Part shown: positions 8,875-17,510 of the stretch, piece after piece | Position numbering within the stretch: position 1 is the first letter of the stretch | Layout: each line of letters starts with the position of its first letter | Translations under genes and position numbers: made by a program | Source: Candidatus Kurthia intestinigallinarum | Lineage (GTDB): Bacteria > Bacillota > Bacilli > Bacillales_A > Planococcaceae | Direction: 5' to 3' | Length of the DNA stretch: 64,000 bases | Assembly (NCBI RefSeq): GCF_003991225.1 | Contig: NZ_JTFC01000029.1 | Coordinates: 1 to 64,000, forward strand | The notes under the pieces: generated by a model | Seen by the model: only the letters and a program-made list of their open reading frames with translations | Database searches by the model: none | Told to the model about the DNA's origin: nothing

Positions 8875-9357
8875 TTGGCAATCAGTAAATTCAGGTTAAC
8901 TTTTTTACTACTAGCAATAATCGTTTTTGGCTATCATTTTTTTAATTTAATTTCACTTTGGTCTACGATACCATCAAAAATTGCAATTCATTTTACAAAT
9001 GATACGCCAGATCAATGGGGATCTAAATATGTACTATTCATCTTACTATTTTTGAGTTTTCTTATATGGTATTTCATGAACTTACTTATTAAATATCTTA
9101 TTAAATCCCCTCACAAGATGAATTATATAAATTTAACAGAAGCAAATAAAACGACTCAATTTGTACGCTCTCAAAAAATGGTGATACTACTTCAATTCTG
9201 TATCTTTATCTGCCTAATCTTCGCAAATGAAGCACTTTTAAATTATTCAGCTGACCTTAATCATACAATAGCTTTTTCAATATCACTTACATTTTTAGGT
9301 CTGTGTGTCATCCTTCCTTTCTATAATCTATTTTGGGCAGCAAGATTGAACTATTAA
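8875..9357 (+). CDS. DUF1648-type membrane protein
   Basis: 160 residues from TTG 8875, seven bases after GAGGTG. After the first helix it reads IPSKIAIHFTNDTPDQWGSK, the DUF1648 motif normally found at the N-terminus of SdpI and related proteins. Four membrane spans are visible. It is divergent from the sdpR/sdpI-like pair, about 200 bp away. Together the two genes look like a split version of a full SdpI; partnership is inferred. Confidence 0.7.
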   Translation: MAISKFRLTFLLLAIIVFGYHFFNLISLWSTIPSKIAIHFTNDTPDQWGSKYVLFILLFLSFLIWYFMNLLIKYLIKSPHKMNYINLTEANKTTQFVRSQKMVILLQFCIFICLIFANEALLNYSADLNHTIAFSISLTFLGLCVILPFYNLFWAARLNY

Positions 9358-9588
9358 ACTAAGTAAATAAGCGTAACTTCCTCTGTAAATTGGTGAGTAG
9401 CACTATATGCCATTGAGTAAATTATTTTGAATATCCAAATAATACTTACTTAATGTGCGCAACTAAATTAAATAAATATATATTTCGAAACATGAAATTT
9501 ATATAAAAATAGTAATATATTAACTATAATTCTAATATATGAGTGTTATACTGTATTATGAACGAAATTTGAAGGGATGCGTTATTAT

Positions 9589-10101
9589 ATGAAACATATT
9601 GGAAAATTAACTATGGCCGCTGTTGTTGCAGCTTCTACTCTTTCTGCTACAAGTGCTCAGGCAGCAGTATCTACTACAACAAAATACGCTGTTTTTGAAG
9701 ATTTAACAGGAAGCTTAAATATTCGTGCAAGTGCGAGCACGAAATCTAAAGTAGTTGGAAAATATGCATTTAATGCCAAAGTAAAAGTTATTAAAAGCTA
9801 CAACAAAAATTGGTATCAAGTCCTTTATAAAGGTAAAAAACGTTATGTAAGTAAACAATATGTAGCGAAGTTACCAGCTGTAATTGCTCTTGGTTCAGCT
9901 AATACAAGCAAAGGTGTAAATTTAAACGTGCGTGCTTCTAAAAGCTCGAAATCAAAAATCATTGGTACGTATAAAAACAATCAAGATGTTCAAATCAGCT
10001 ATGCTGGTTATAACTCTCCTTGGTACCAAGTCGTATACAAAGGAAAAGTAGGTTATGTTCATTCAGATTATATTGATAATATCCGTGAACTTTTATCTTA
10101 A
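9589..10101 (+). CDS. Secreted protein with two bacterial SH3 domains
   Basis: 170 residues. A signal peptide ends at ATSAQA-A (ATG 9589 gives the tidy MKHIGKL start; an ATG four codons earlier abuts the ribosome site). Two SH3b repeats follow, each with the LN(I/V)RAS....SK.(I/V)(V/I)G.Y pattern and ending YVS/YVH. Such domains bind peptidoglycan peptides. No catalytic domain is present, so this is a wall-binding protein or a modulator of other hydrolases. A strong terminator follows. Confidence 0.85.
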   Translation: MKHIGKLTMAAVVAASTLSATSAQAAVSTTTKYAVFEDLTGSLNIRASASTKSKVVGKYAFNAKVKVIKSYNKNWYQVLYKGKKRYVSKQYVAKLPAVIALGSANTSKGVNLNVRASKSSKSKIIGTYKNNQDVQISYAGYNSPWYQVVYKGKVGYVHSDYIDNIRELLS

Positions 10102-10114
10102 TTAATTGAATATA

Positions 10115-10160
10115 TAAGCAAAAAAAGCAGACCAATCAGGCTGCTTTTTTTTGCTTATTA
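10115..10160. terminator. Bidirectional terminator
   Basis: AAGCAAAAAAAGCAG / CTGCTTTTTTTTGCTT stem between the convergent SH3-protein gene and the next minus-strand gene. Confidence 0.85.
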
Positions 10161-10167
10161 GAGACAA

Positions 10168-10533
10168 TTAAACACCAAAATGAATCATCCATTTATCCAT
10201 TTTTATTGCTTCCTCAATTTTCACCATCAATTGTTCAAGTTCTTCCGATTTGTACTTATCATTTGCCTCACTCACAATTTTTAAAAAGTAAGTATGAGAA
10301 CTCGGTGGTATCAATGTTATTCCGTAATAGCAGAGATCATTATACGGTCTATCTGGGCTATTTGCGAATGTTTGTAATTTTTCTATTTTTTCACCAAAAT
10401 CAGTATTACATAAGTCGTCAATAAAATCTCCATCTATGGTTATACAATCACCTATTTTAGGGTAATATCCATTGTCTTCTGCTTCTATTTCTTCTATATC
10501 CTCAATTATTCCAAACTCATGTACATAAGGCAT
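10168..10533 (-). CDS. Conserved hypothetical protein (MPYVHEFG family)
   Basis: 121 residues from ATG 10533, eight bases after AAGGAG. It is acidic and soluble. The opening MPYVHEFGIIEDIEE, the central YYGITLIPPSS and the ending KWMIHFGV are features I recall from small conserved Bacillales proteins of unknown function. No catalytic motif is evident. Confidence 0.65.
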   Translation of the reverse strand: MPYVHEFGIIEDIEEIEAEDNGYYPKIGDCITIDGDFIDDLCNTDFGEKIEKLQTFANSPDRPYNDLCYYGITLIPPSSHTYFLKIVSEANDKYKSEELEQLMVKIEEAIKMDKWMIHFGV

Positions 10534-10676
10534 CTTAACCACTCCTTCATCTTACCGAATATATACCGATGTTATCTTAAACTTCTATTAATCTCTATAT
10601 AATGTTCCCAAAGTAACTAATACAAAAAATAGTCCTACCTATTCGATTGAGCCTCCAAAAACGACATTTGGAAAAG

Positions 10677-11207
10677 TTATACTGCTAATCTTATATTTTC
10701 TGCTTCACAACGTATTTTAAAGAAGTCTTGTACTAATATGTGTTCATTTGTCATTGTGTCCTTCATCCTTAGTAATGTTCTTTTTCCAACACGTCTGTCC
10801 AAAAGACATAATATTTTAAGCAGAATGTCATTTGACTGTAAACATTCCTCAATTGACATGTCAAAATATATTTCTAATGCAGAAAAGAAATCGTATTGTC
10901 CGTAAATGGCTTCTTCTTTCAATTGTTGATACGCTTGCTCTTGAATGTCTAAAATATTCACTCGGTCTTCGGAGTCAAAATCATCAAACTGTTGTTGAAT
11001 TGATCGTTCTCGGTAATATTCCTCTCGCTCTGCTGTGATTGTACACATATTTAACTTCTCTATTTTATCTACTGTAATGACAGCTCTACCCAGTTGGTCG
11101 TGAGCATGTCGATAATTAATCACTTGAAAGTCTACTCTTGAACGCAAAGATTCACAGGTGAAGCTTTTCAAGCGTTTTTTTGCTTTACTCCATTTTGGAC
11201 TATACAA
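10677..11207 (-). CDS. Conserved hypothetical protein, SF0329-like
   Basis: 176 residues from TTG 11207, eight bases after AGGAGG. WSKAKKRLKSF at the start, the middle NYRHAHDQLGRAVI and the end LLDRRVGKRTL match a small cytoplasmic family that I remember as SF0329-like and functionally uncharacterised. No signal or membrane segment. The family recall should be confirmed. Confidence 0.6.
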   Translation of the reverse strand: MYSPKWSKAKKRLKSFTCESLRSRVDFQVINYRHAHDQLGRAVITVDKIEKLNMCTITAEREEYYRERSIQQQFDDFDSEDRVNILDIQEQAYQQLKEEAIYGQYDFFSALEIYFDMSIEECLQSNDILLKILCLLDRRVGKRTLLRMKDTMTNEHILVQDFFKIRCEAENIRLAV

Positions 11208-11315
11208 TAAAAAAACCTCCTGAATTTATGTGTATTAATTATAAATCATACATCTAAAATCCGCTTTTTAGGAAACAAAATCTCTCAAATTCCGTAACCA
11301 CCGATAACACTTTTT

Positions 11316-11386
11316 CTTAGGTACTTTCATGCATCGTGATATTAAATAGAAAAGCCACGATCATTTATTCGTGACTTTTTTTACAT
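11316..11386. repeat. Dispersed repeat family A, copy 3
   Basis: CTTAGGTACTTTCATGCATC, then GATATTAAATAG, then GCCACGATCATTTATTCGTGAC with flanking A/T runs. It lies downstream of the oxidoreductase gene, for which it can serve as terminator. Confidence 0.65.
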
Positions 11387-11415
11387 ATTATATAAGTTCT
11401 TACTGCACTCAAAAT

Positions 11416-12384
11416 TTAAACTTTAAGTAAAACTTTCCCTTCGTAATTACGACTTTCAATTAGTTGATGTGCTTCTGCTGCATCACTTAATTTAAATATG
11501 TGCGCTATCGGTAGATTGAGCTGTTTAGAATCGAATAGTTCGATTACTTTTTTTGCAATTGGCGCTAATCGCTCGGGATGATATTTTCTCGTTGTCCCTA
11601 GACTAAAGCCCTTAATATTTCTGCAGCTACTATGAACATCACTTGTTTTAAATGTACCCACTTTATCACTACTATTACCAAATTGAACAAGTGTGCCATA
11701 TAAAGCTAAGCATTCTAAACTCTCGCTTGTAATATCACCCGCAACCGAATCAAAAATGACATTCGCACCTTCATTATTCGTTTGCTTTAACACTTCCTCT
11801 TTAAACGTTTCGTACGTACATACCACATCTACCCCTAATTTTTTCACATAATTCGCTTTTTCTAAATTGCCCACTGTCGCAATGATTTTTTCAACACCTG
11901 CTAATTTTGCCAATTGTACGAGCATCGAACCAACACCACCAGCAGCACTATGAATAACAAGAACATCTGTTTTTGTTATTTGTCCGATTTCATGTAACAG
12001 CATGTACGATAAAATTGATACAGTTGGCATGGCTGCAGCTTGTTCAAATGACAAACTATCTGGAATCTTAAAAACTAACTTTTCGTTTGCAATCACATAT
12101 TCTGCATATGAACCATTTTTAGAAAAAGCAATGACGCGATCCCCTATCGAAAAAGGCGAATTAGTATCCGTTTCAACAATTGTCCCAGCAACGTCTAAAC
12201 CTAAAATTAAAAGGAAATTGCCTGTTCCTTTATTTCCAATACGTGTTTTAATATCTGCATAATTGATACTCGTAAAAGTTGATTTAATTAAACATTCTTG
12301 GTCTTTGATTTTTGGCGTTTCAATCTCTTCATATGAAAGTACACTTGCATCGCCAAACTTCTGTTGTACAATCGCTTTCCTATT
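11416..12384 (-). pseudogene. Zinc-independent alcohol dehydrogenase/quinone oxidoreductase without a start codon
   Basis: The frame encodes a complete MDR-family enzyme: KAIVQQKFGDASVLSYEEIE, then TSINYADIKTR, GLDVAGTIVE, GDRVIAF, the NADPH loop AAGGVGSMLVQLAK and the end NYEGKVLLKV. All expected parts are present from 12384 down to 11416 with no internal stop. However, the N-terminal region before about 12096 has no ATG, GTG or TTG; the frame opens with ATA AAT AGG AAA GCG after a TAA. The start codon seems to have been lost. A shorter product from GTG 12096 would lack the substrate domain. Confidence 0.7.
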
Positions 12385-12448
12385 TATTTACAACTACTTT
12401 CACTCTAAAATAGAACACTATTTGCACGCAATGTCACTCTTATAGTTA

Positions 12449-13339
12449 CTAAATCACCCTATAAGTAAGCATATTTAATTGGCTCCATTCCTTGTCTAAC
12501 TGTGATTTCGAAAGAATTTTCCAAGGATTAAATATGGTTTGACCATGCTTATTGAAAAATAGATTTTCTCCAATACAGTAAGCCGCATGTTGTATGACAC
12601 CATCTGTATCTTGCCAAACAGCTACGTCACCTTTTACTAAAGTCTTTGTTTCTATATTTTGATAGTGGCATTGTTTAAGCTTTTCTAAAAATGTATTTTG
12701 ATGAATCCATTCATCAATAATCCAGGAGCATTTTCCTTCTGTAACAGCATAAAGTACTGCTGCTAAACAATTTGACCCTTGTTTTGTACCAAATGTATTC
12801 GCAAATTCACGTAGAAAAATCGGGGCATTCACAGGAAGTTCTTTACATTCTCCTTTATCCCACCACTCATATACCATTGTTTCGAGTAGCTGCACCTTAG
12901 TGGACGAGCTCATTTTTTCCCACATAGCTCGTTGCAAGATAACATGACCATCATGGATATAATCAGCTGGCACATCCTGGCGATTTTGAATAAATGAAAG
13001 GGGAACGGTCATACCTCGCTCACATTGAAGTTGAGCCATTAAAATCTTTGTTCTTTCAGCATTTGATAATTGCTCGATCCAACCGCTTTCCGCAATGATC
13101 ACGTACTGTGCTCGTTTTATATTCCAGTATTCATAACTATTCGTGTAGTGAATTTGGTTATAGGTACTATGATTGAAAAACTCATCAATAGGCATCGCAA
13201 GAATGGCGAACGTATTCGTTAGTTTTTTGTATTGCTCCTCTGTTAAAAAGAATACATCCTTCTCTGGTACATAATTCGCAATCCATGCTGTAATTACAGT
13301 TGGTGTCGGTTTTATTTGCATTGGCTTTTGCTCCTTCAT
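12449..13339 (-). CDS. NlpC/P60-like cysteine hydrolase domain protein
   Basis: 296 residues, no signal peptide. The C-terminal third has GSNCLAAVLYAV (Cys191), GDVAVWQDTDGVIQHAAYCI (His251) and a following NKHGQ segment, a layout like the NlpC/P60 papain-like fold. The first 180 residues are an unrecognised helical domain. The cytoplasmic location is unusual for a peptidoglycan enzyme, so it may act on another amide or thioester. It is a single-gene unit. Confidence 0.65.
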   Translation of the reverse strand: MKEQKPMQIKPTPTVITAWIANYVPEKDVFFLTEEQYKKLTNTFAILAMPIDEFFNHSTYNQIHYTNSYEYWNIKRAQYVIIAESGWIEQLSNAERTKILMAQLQCERGMTVPLSFIQNRQDVPADYIHDGHVILQRAMWEKMSSSTKVQLLETMVYEWWDKGECKELPVNAPIFLREFANTFGTKQGSNCLAAVLYAVTEGKCSWIIDEWIHQNTFLEKLKQCHYQNIETKTLVKGDVAVWQDTDGVIQHAAYCIGENLFFNKHGQTIFNPWKILSKSQLDKEWSQLNMLTYRVI

Positions 13340-13471
13340 TTAAGTCTCTCTTTATTAAGGTGAAAATAATTAGTAACTGTTTTATTCTTATAGAACATTA
13401 TTAATTATGTAGTTTAATAACCATCTTACTATGTTAAAATTACTGCAGCCTTGTCTTAAAGGAGGAGTTTG

Positions 13472-13630
13472 ATGAAAAAAATCGGCCATTGGATAATTGT
13501 ATTTTTAGGTGTTGTAGTTACTTTAAGTTTAAGTCCACTATCAAGCGTAAATCTTAGTGGGAGTAGCGAATTAAATACTCAAAAGATAGTTGAACTACCC
13601 CCACTTAGCCGTTCTTCGAACGTTGCTTGA
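13472..13630 (+). pseudogene. Small secreted-peptide gene cut by the tnpB element
   Basis: AAAGGAGGAG precedes ATG 13472. MKKIGHWIIVFLGVVVTLSL is a signal peptide, followed by NLSGSSELNTQKI. From 13590 the codons belong to the inserted element and give a spurious tail to 13630. Removing bases 13590-15004 restores an open frame ending DKKTACPFGHAAN at 15045, so the original product was 52 residues. The size and signal peptide resemble exported signalling peptides, but no receptor is adjacent. Confidence 0.6.
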
Positions 13631-13718
13631 AGTGGGAGATTCCTACGAACAGTGCTTGCTTGTTTCCACTTGCTTGAAACAGCGGCTTCACTTTTTTAGT
13701 AGGCTATCCCCGTAGTTC
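13590..13718 (-). ncRNA. Predicted omega (right-end) RNA scaffold, copy 1
   Basis: Region 3' of tnpB with two stems: a CCGTAGGAACTACGG hairpin just after the stop codon, and a terminal stem of CCCACTT paired with AAGTGGG. It ends TTCAA. By TnpB biology the RNA should continue into host DNA as a guide (minus strand from 13589). The 5' boundary is not determinable and may lie inside tnpB. Confidence 0.6.
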
Positions 13719-14861
13719 CTACGGTTGTTGCTTTAAAAGTCTTAACCCTTCGATTAAGATATTCTTACTTGCATTAATATCTCGGTCTAGTGTCGTACCA
13801 CAAGATGAACAAGTCCACACACGAATAGCTAATGGTTTCTTGCCATCTCGATGACCACAGGCATGACAAATTTGGCTCGATGGGAAGAATCTGTCGATTT
13901 CGACAATTTTTCGATCGAACCATTTTGCCTTATATTTTAGCTTGGTCACAAATTCAGACCATGACACATCCGCTATCGCTTTCGCTAACTTATGATTTTT
14001 CAACATGCCTTTTGTGTTTAAGTCTTCAAGACAGATGACGTCATAGTGACGAATCAATTCCGTTGACAGTTTATTCAAAAAATCTTCTCGTTGAAACGCG
14101 ACACGCTCACGCAAACGAGCCACTCTACGACGTTGCTTTTGGTAGTTCATGCACTCACGTAGGTTACGACCTTCTTTTTTCGCTTGCTCATAGCGACGTG
14201 ATAATTTGCGCTGCTCACGTTTTAACTTTTTCTCCATCTTAGCCGTAAAGCGTTGGTTATCCACTCTACGTCCAGTAGACAGAATCGCAAAATCGGTGAT
14301 ACCTAAATCAATTCCTACAGCTTCATTTGTTTGAGGCAATGGCTTAAAGTCTGGTACTTCGCATTGGACAGACACGTAAAACGTACCACTCGCATTGTAT
14401 TTAATGGTTGCGCGCATAATGCGACCTTCAATATTACGTGACTTCGCAAATTTTACGAGTCCTAGTTTTGGTAGCTTCATTTGATTACCGATAATCGCAA
14501 TATTGTTATTCGTATTCTTCGTAGTATAACTTTGAACGGGATTCTTTTTACTTTTAAAGCGAGGATAGTTATTTTGCTTTTGAAAGAAACGCTGAAAAGC
14601 GTCTAGTAAATTTTCATAAGAGGCTTGTAATGCCACACTATCTACGTTGCGTAGCCATGCCGTATCCTCTTGTTTCTTCATTTTCGTGAGCATTTTGGAC
14701 ATAATGGAACGATTCAACCCTTTTCCTTCTTCTTTATAAGAAGTATTCCACAACGCAAGAAAATGGTTGTAAACAAAACGACAATGCCCATGGGTTTGAT
14801 GGATGAGCGCTTGTTGGTCTTTATTTGGGTAGATACGGAATTTATACGCTTGATGTGGCAT
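13719..14861 (-). CDS. tnpB: RNA-guided nuclease TnpB, copy 1
   Basis: 380 residues from ATG 14861, eight bases after AGGAGG. The N-terminal domain starts YKFRIYPNKDQ. The RuvC parts are GIDLGITDFAIL, ICLEDL and DRDINASKN, interrupted by a zinc finger (CHACGH...CSSCG). All three acidic residues are present, so the protein looks active. It is about 80 percent identical by eye to the copy at 56869. TnpB cuts DNA next to a TAM under omega-RNA guidance and helps the element persist after excision. Confidence 0.93.
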   Translation of the reverse strand: MPHQAYKFRIYPNKDQQALIHQTHGHCRFVYNHFLALWNTSYKEEGKGLNRSIMSKMLTKMKKQEDTAWLRNVDSVALQASYENLLDAFQRFFQKQNNYPRFKSKKNPVQSYTTKNTNNNIAIIGNQMKLPKLGLVKFAKSRNIEGRIMRATIKYNASGTFYVSVQCEVPDFKPLPQTNEAVGIDLGITDFAILSTGRRVDNQRFTAKMEKKLKREQRKLSRRYEQAKKEGRNLRECMNYQKQRRRVARLRERVAFQREDFLNKLSTELIRHYDVICLEDLNTKGMLKNHKLAKAIADVSWSEFVTKLKYKAKWFDRKIVEIDRFFPSSQICHACGHRDGKKPLAIRVWTCSSCGTTLDRDINASKNILIEGLRLLKQQP

Positions 14862-15009
14862 GACAGACACCTCCTTTTTTTGAATAGTATAACGGGAACA
14901 GATGTTCTTTTCAACAAATTAGTACTGGCAGAATCATTGGGTTCGCATTCATCCCCTCCCTCCTCACTACGTTCCTTGAGGGAGGGGGATTCTGCGAAGA
15001 AATGATAAA

Positions 15010-15041
15010 AAAACAGCTTGCCCATTCGGACATGCTGCGAA
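15010..15041 (-). terminator. Terminator of the 15042 lipoprotein gene
   Basis: On the minus strand CAGCATGTCC...GGGCAAGCTG is followed by a T-run. Element copy 1 inserted right at the end of this T-run. Confidence 0.75.
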
Positions 15042-15692
15042 TTAATTGCTATGTTGTACTAAATTTGTAATATCTCGATACGCATCATCAACTGAACGCT
15101 TATCTGCACGTAAATAACTTTTCAAACGGGAATTATCCTTGCTGTTATAACCTAAATAATAATCTTGCAATAAATTTGTATAACGAATGCTAAACTTATA
15201 CATTACTTTTAAATCCATTTCCTGTGCATAATCTGTCACTAAACGTCCCATATAAATTTTGGCTAGCATCGCTTTTCGATTTTTTACATGTCTATAATTT
15301 TTATCTTCATAATCTCTTAGCAATGTATGAAAGAATTCTTTATAGTGCTCTTCTTTATAAGCTTCTTTATGTATTTTCGCGATTCCTTCCATATGACTAC
15401 TCTGCGCTTCTAAGTCATTGGGATATTTCTTTATAATATATGCCGCCTTTTGGCCCAATGTTCGATTCTTTACTGCCTTTGCTTCTTTTTCTAAAATATG
15501 TTCTGGACTTTCTGCTACAGAAGCAGTTGTCACAACTTGTCTTGCTGCTGTATTTTTTGTTTCATAGGATTTCATATTAACTTTTTGCTCTGCATGTTGC
15601 AGTTTTTCCGCACTTTTTGTCTCCTCATCACAGCCTATTAACAGCAATGTTGTTAATGGGAGAATGGTTACACCTACTATTGCCCTCTTCAA
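15042..15692 (-). CDS. Lipoprotein of unknown function
   Basis: 216 residues from TTG 15692, eight bases after AAAGGAG; the in-frame GTG further up overlaps that site. MKRAIVGVTILPLTTLLLIG precedes the lipobox cysteine. The mature part is basic and helical (QKAAYIIKKYP; EEHYKEFFHTLLRDYEDK) with no recognised domain. It should be anchored to the outer face of the membrane. It is a single-gene unit with its own terminator. Confidence 0.7.
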   Translation of the reverse strand: MKRAIVGVTILPLTTLLLIGCDEETKSAEKLQHAEQKVNMKSYETKNTAARQVVTTASVAESPEHILEKEAKAVKNRTLGQKAAYIIKKYPNDLEAQSSHMEGIAKIHKEAYKEEHYKEFFHTLLRDYEDKNYRHVKNRKAMLAKIYMGRLVTDYAQEMDLKVMYKFSIRYTNLLQDYYLGYNSKDNSRLKSYLRADKRSVDDAYRDITNLVQHSN

Positions 15693-15918
15693 GTCCCTAA
15701 CTCCTTTCACTTCATCATTTTATCTACTTAAATTTTATCATTAATTACGATGTTTTTTTTAGTTTAACTCAAAAAAATATTATTTTTTAACAGAAAAAGA
15801 TAAAACGCTATTTTGTTTTGTGAAATCTCCAAAAAAGAAATTCGCATCAAGCTACATATTATATTAAAATAAAAAAGGCAATTCGAAAAATGACAGCTAC
15901 GAAGGGAACATCAAAAAA

Positions 15919-16782
15919 ATGAAAAAACTAAAGAAATCGCTACTAGCCGTTGCTAGCTTGTTTTTTGCAGCCTCGCTATTAGCCGCCTGTGATGTCAACA
16001 GCGTATTGGATGCTGCGACAGAAATCCTCGACGACTCCTCTACAAAGGATTCCAAAACGAGTGCAAATCACGACAATCTGATCAATTATAATGATGAAAC
16101 AGATAAATATAATGAAAATGTCGTTGTCTTAAAAAGTGAAGATGCCTTAACAGATGACCAGCAGCAATTTGTTGATAAAACCGATGGCAGTCCTGACTAT
16201 CAAGTGGATAGTGAAGGAAAACCAACAGAGGCGACAATGGTTGTGACCTATGACCGGGTTCATGCTCATTCATCAGATGTTATCGCACGCCCTGCCTTCC
16301 GTTCTGCGACACATATTGCCGGCGAATATGTGGATGGTGTCTACAACGCAGAGAAAGGCGTTTGGTACAGTCCTTCAAAGGCGAAGCTCAACAATAAAAT
16401 TTTACAGCTCGATGGCTACCGAGGTTATTTATACAATAAGAGTCACTTACTTGCCTGGTCACTTGGTGGCGATATGGAAGCGCATAATTTAATTTTAGGG
16501 ACGCGTTCTCAAAATGTCGGTACGAATAAATCAAAAGAAGCGGGTGGGATGTCGTATCTTGAAACAAAAGTGCGAAAAGCCATCTACGCAAATCATCAAG
16601 CCAAAATTTTCTATCAAGCAACCCCTATTTACAAAGCAAATGAAATCATGCCTCGCGGTGTGTTAATACGCGCCTACTCAATTAACGATGCTGGTAAAAC
16701 ATTAAATGAAACGGCCTATACGATTAATACGCAAAGCGGTGTCACAATCGATTACACAAATGGTACATTTACAACACATTAA
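15919..16782 (+). CDS. Lipoprotein DNA/RNA non-specific endonuclease (streptodornase-like)
   Basis: 287 residues; ATG 15919 after GAAGGG. The signal peptide ends at the lipobox LLAAC (Cys24), then a disordered acidic linker to about residue 100. The nuclease part has YNKSHLLAWSLGGD with catalytic His176, HNLILGTRSQNVG with metal-ligand Asn190, and GGMSYLETK. These are the beta-beta-alpha metal-finger motifs of DNA-entry nucleases and streptococcal DNases. The Arg before the Gly-His pair of EndA is replaced by Asn-Lys-Ser. It probably degrades or processes DNA outside the cell. Confidence 0.88.
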   Translation: MKKLKKSLLAVASLFFAASLLAACDVNSVLDAATEILDDSSTKDSKTSANHDNLINYNDETDKYNENVVVLKSEDALTDDQQQFVDKTDGSPDYQVDSEGKPTEATMVVTYDRVHAHSSDVIARPAFRSATHIAGEYVDGVYNAEKGVWYSPSKAKLNNKILQLDGYRGYLYNKSHLLAWSLGGDMEAHNLILGTRSQNVGTNKSKEAGGMSYLETKVRKAIYANHQAKIFYQATPIYKANEIMPRGVLIRAYSINDAGKTLNETAYTINTQSGVTIDYTNGTFTTH

Positions 16783-16784
16783 TT

Positions 16785-16828
16785 AAAACCATCTTTTTTC
16801 AGGACTTCCTGAAGAAAGATGGTTTTTT
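16785..16828. terminator. Bidirectional terminator
   Basis: AAACCATCTTTTTTCAGG / CCTGAAGAAAGATGGTTTTT between convergent genes. Confidence 0.9.
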
Positions 16829-16840
16829 CATACTGTATGA

Positions 16841-17374
16841 TTAATCATTTGCCCATAATAATGTATTTTCTAGCATTGATTTTTTACCAATGGAAAGCGT
16901 CACTGTATTATTTGCGCGACTTTTATGCATTAAATAGTATTTACCTGCCTTATAAGCATCACGATAAATATAACTATCATAAAATTGCCCTCCGATAGAT
17001 GTCGACTGCCCAAAAGTTTGATACATAACAGTTGGCGTTAATTTTTTTGTAAAACTTGTTTGTTTAAAGGTACGATCAATTGCAGTTACCTTGGTTTTAC
17101 TCGTTACATCAGATTTTGTGTATCGATTAAAGAAATACATCGTTGTGGCATGTTTAGAAGCGTAGTACGTTCCCATTTCAGAATCGTATAATTTTCCACC
17201 CTTCACTTGCTTTTTTAAAGCTTGATAGGTCGTTCCAATGGCACCATTTGTTTTAGGTAACTTTCCTTTTACAGCAAGTGTCTTAACTGATTTGGGAGAC
17301 TCCTTTGCTTCCGCAACATTCGCACTACCTAACATTAATGTCGCCGTTAATGCGACCCCTATTAATTTTTTCAT
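16841..17374 (-). CDS. Secreted protein of unknown function
   Basis: 177 residues from ATG 17374 behind AAAAGGAG; the longer frame upstream is not used. The signal peptide MKKLIGVALTATLMLGSANV ends at AEA. The mature protein is basic, with GTTYQALKKQVKGGKLYDS and a series of YF/YY aromatic motifs. The repeated pattern resembles small YjgB-like exported proteins, but I cannot name the family with confidence. Confidence 0.65.
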   Translation of the reverse strand: MKKLIGVALTATLMLGSANVAEAKESPKSVKTLAVKGKLPKTNGAIGTTYQALKKQVKGGKLYDSEMGTYYASKHATTMYFFNRYTKSDVTSKTKVTAIDRTFKQTSFTKKLTPTVMYQTFGQSTSIGGQFYDSYIYRDAYKAGKYYLMHKSRANNTVTLSIGKKSMLENTLLWAND

Positions 17375-17510
17375 TGATGCTACTCCTTTTCTAGTATAAT
17401 TAGTTGAAAACATCTACAAATTCATTTTATACCAAAAAAAGGAATAAAAAAAGGCTAAATGAATTAAAAAATACAACTCATTCTTTCGCAATCATCATGG
17501 CTTCTGTTAT

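Larger units (their letters stand above)
13590..15004 (-). mobile_element. tnpB-only IS200/IS605-type element, copy 1
   Basis: The left end (high coordinates) follows TTTAT and has a C-rich hairpin near 14965-14990. The right end finishes ...GGGGGTAGTTCAA at 13590 on the minus strand, like the GGTTCAA ends known for ISDra2. There is no target duplication and no tnpA, as in the IS1341 group. The same ends flank the copy at 56621-58140. Confidence 0.85.

Noticed and set aside
5060-12450. An integron-like cassette array, because single genes are separated by similar hairpin repeats
   Set aside because: The repeats are symmetric terminator hairpins with U-runs, gene orientations are mixed, and no integrase or attC-like asymmetric sites are present.
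14670-15025. Reading frames of about 100 codons on both strands over the left end of tnpB element copy 1
   Set aside because: They cross the element boundary and hairpins and have no coding features.
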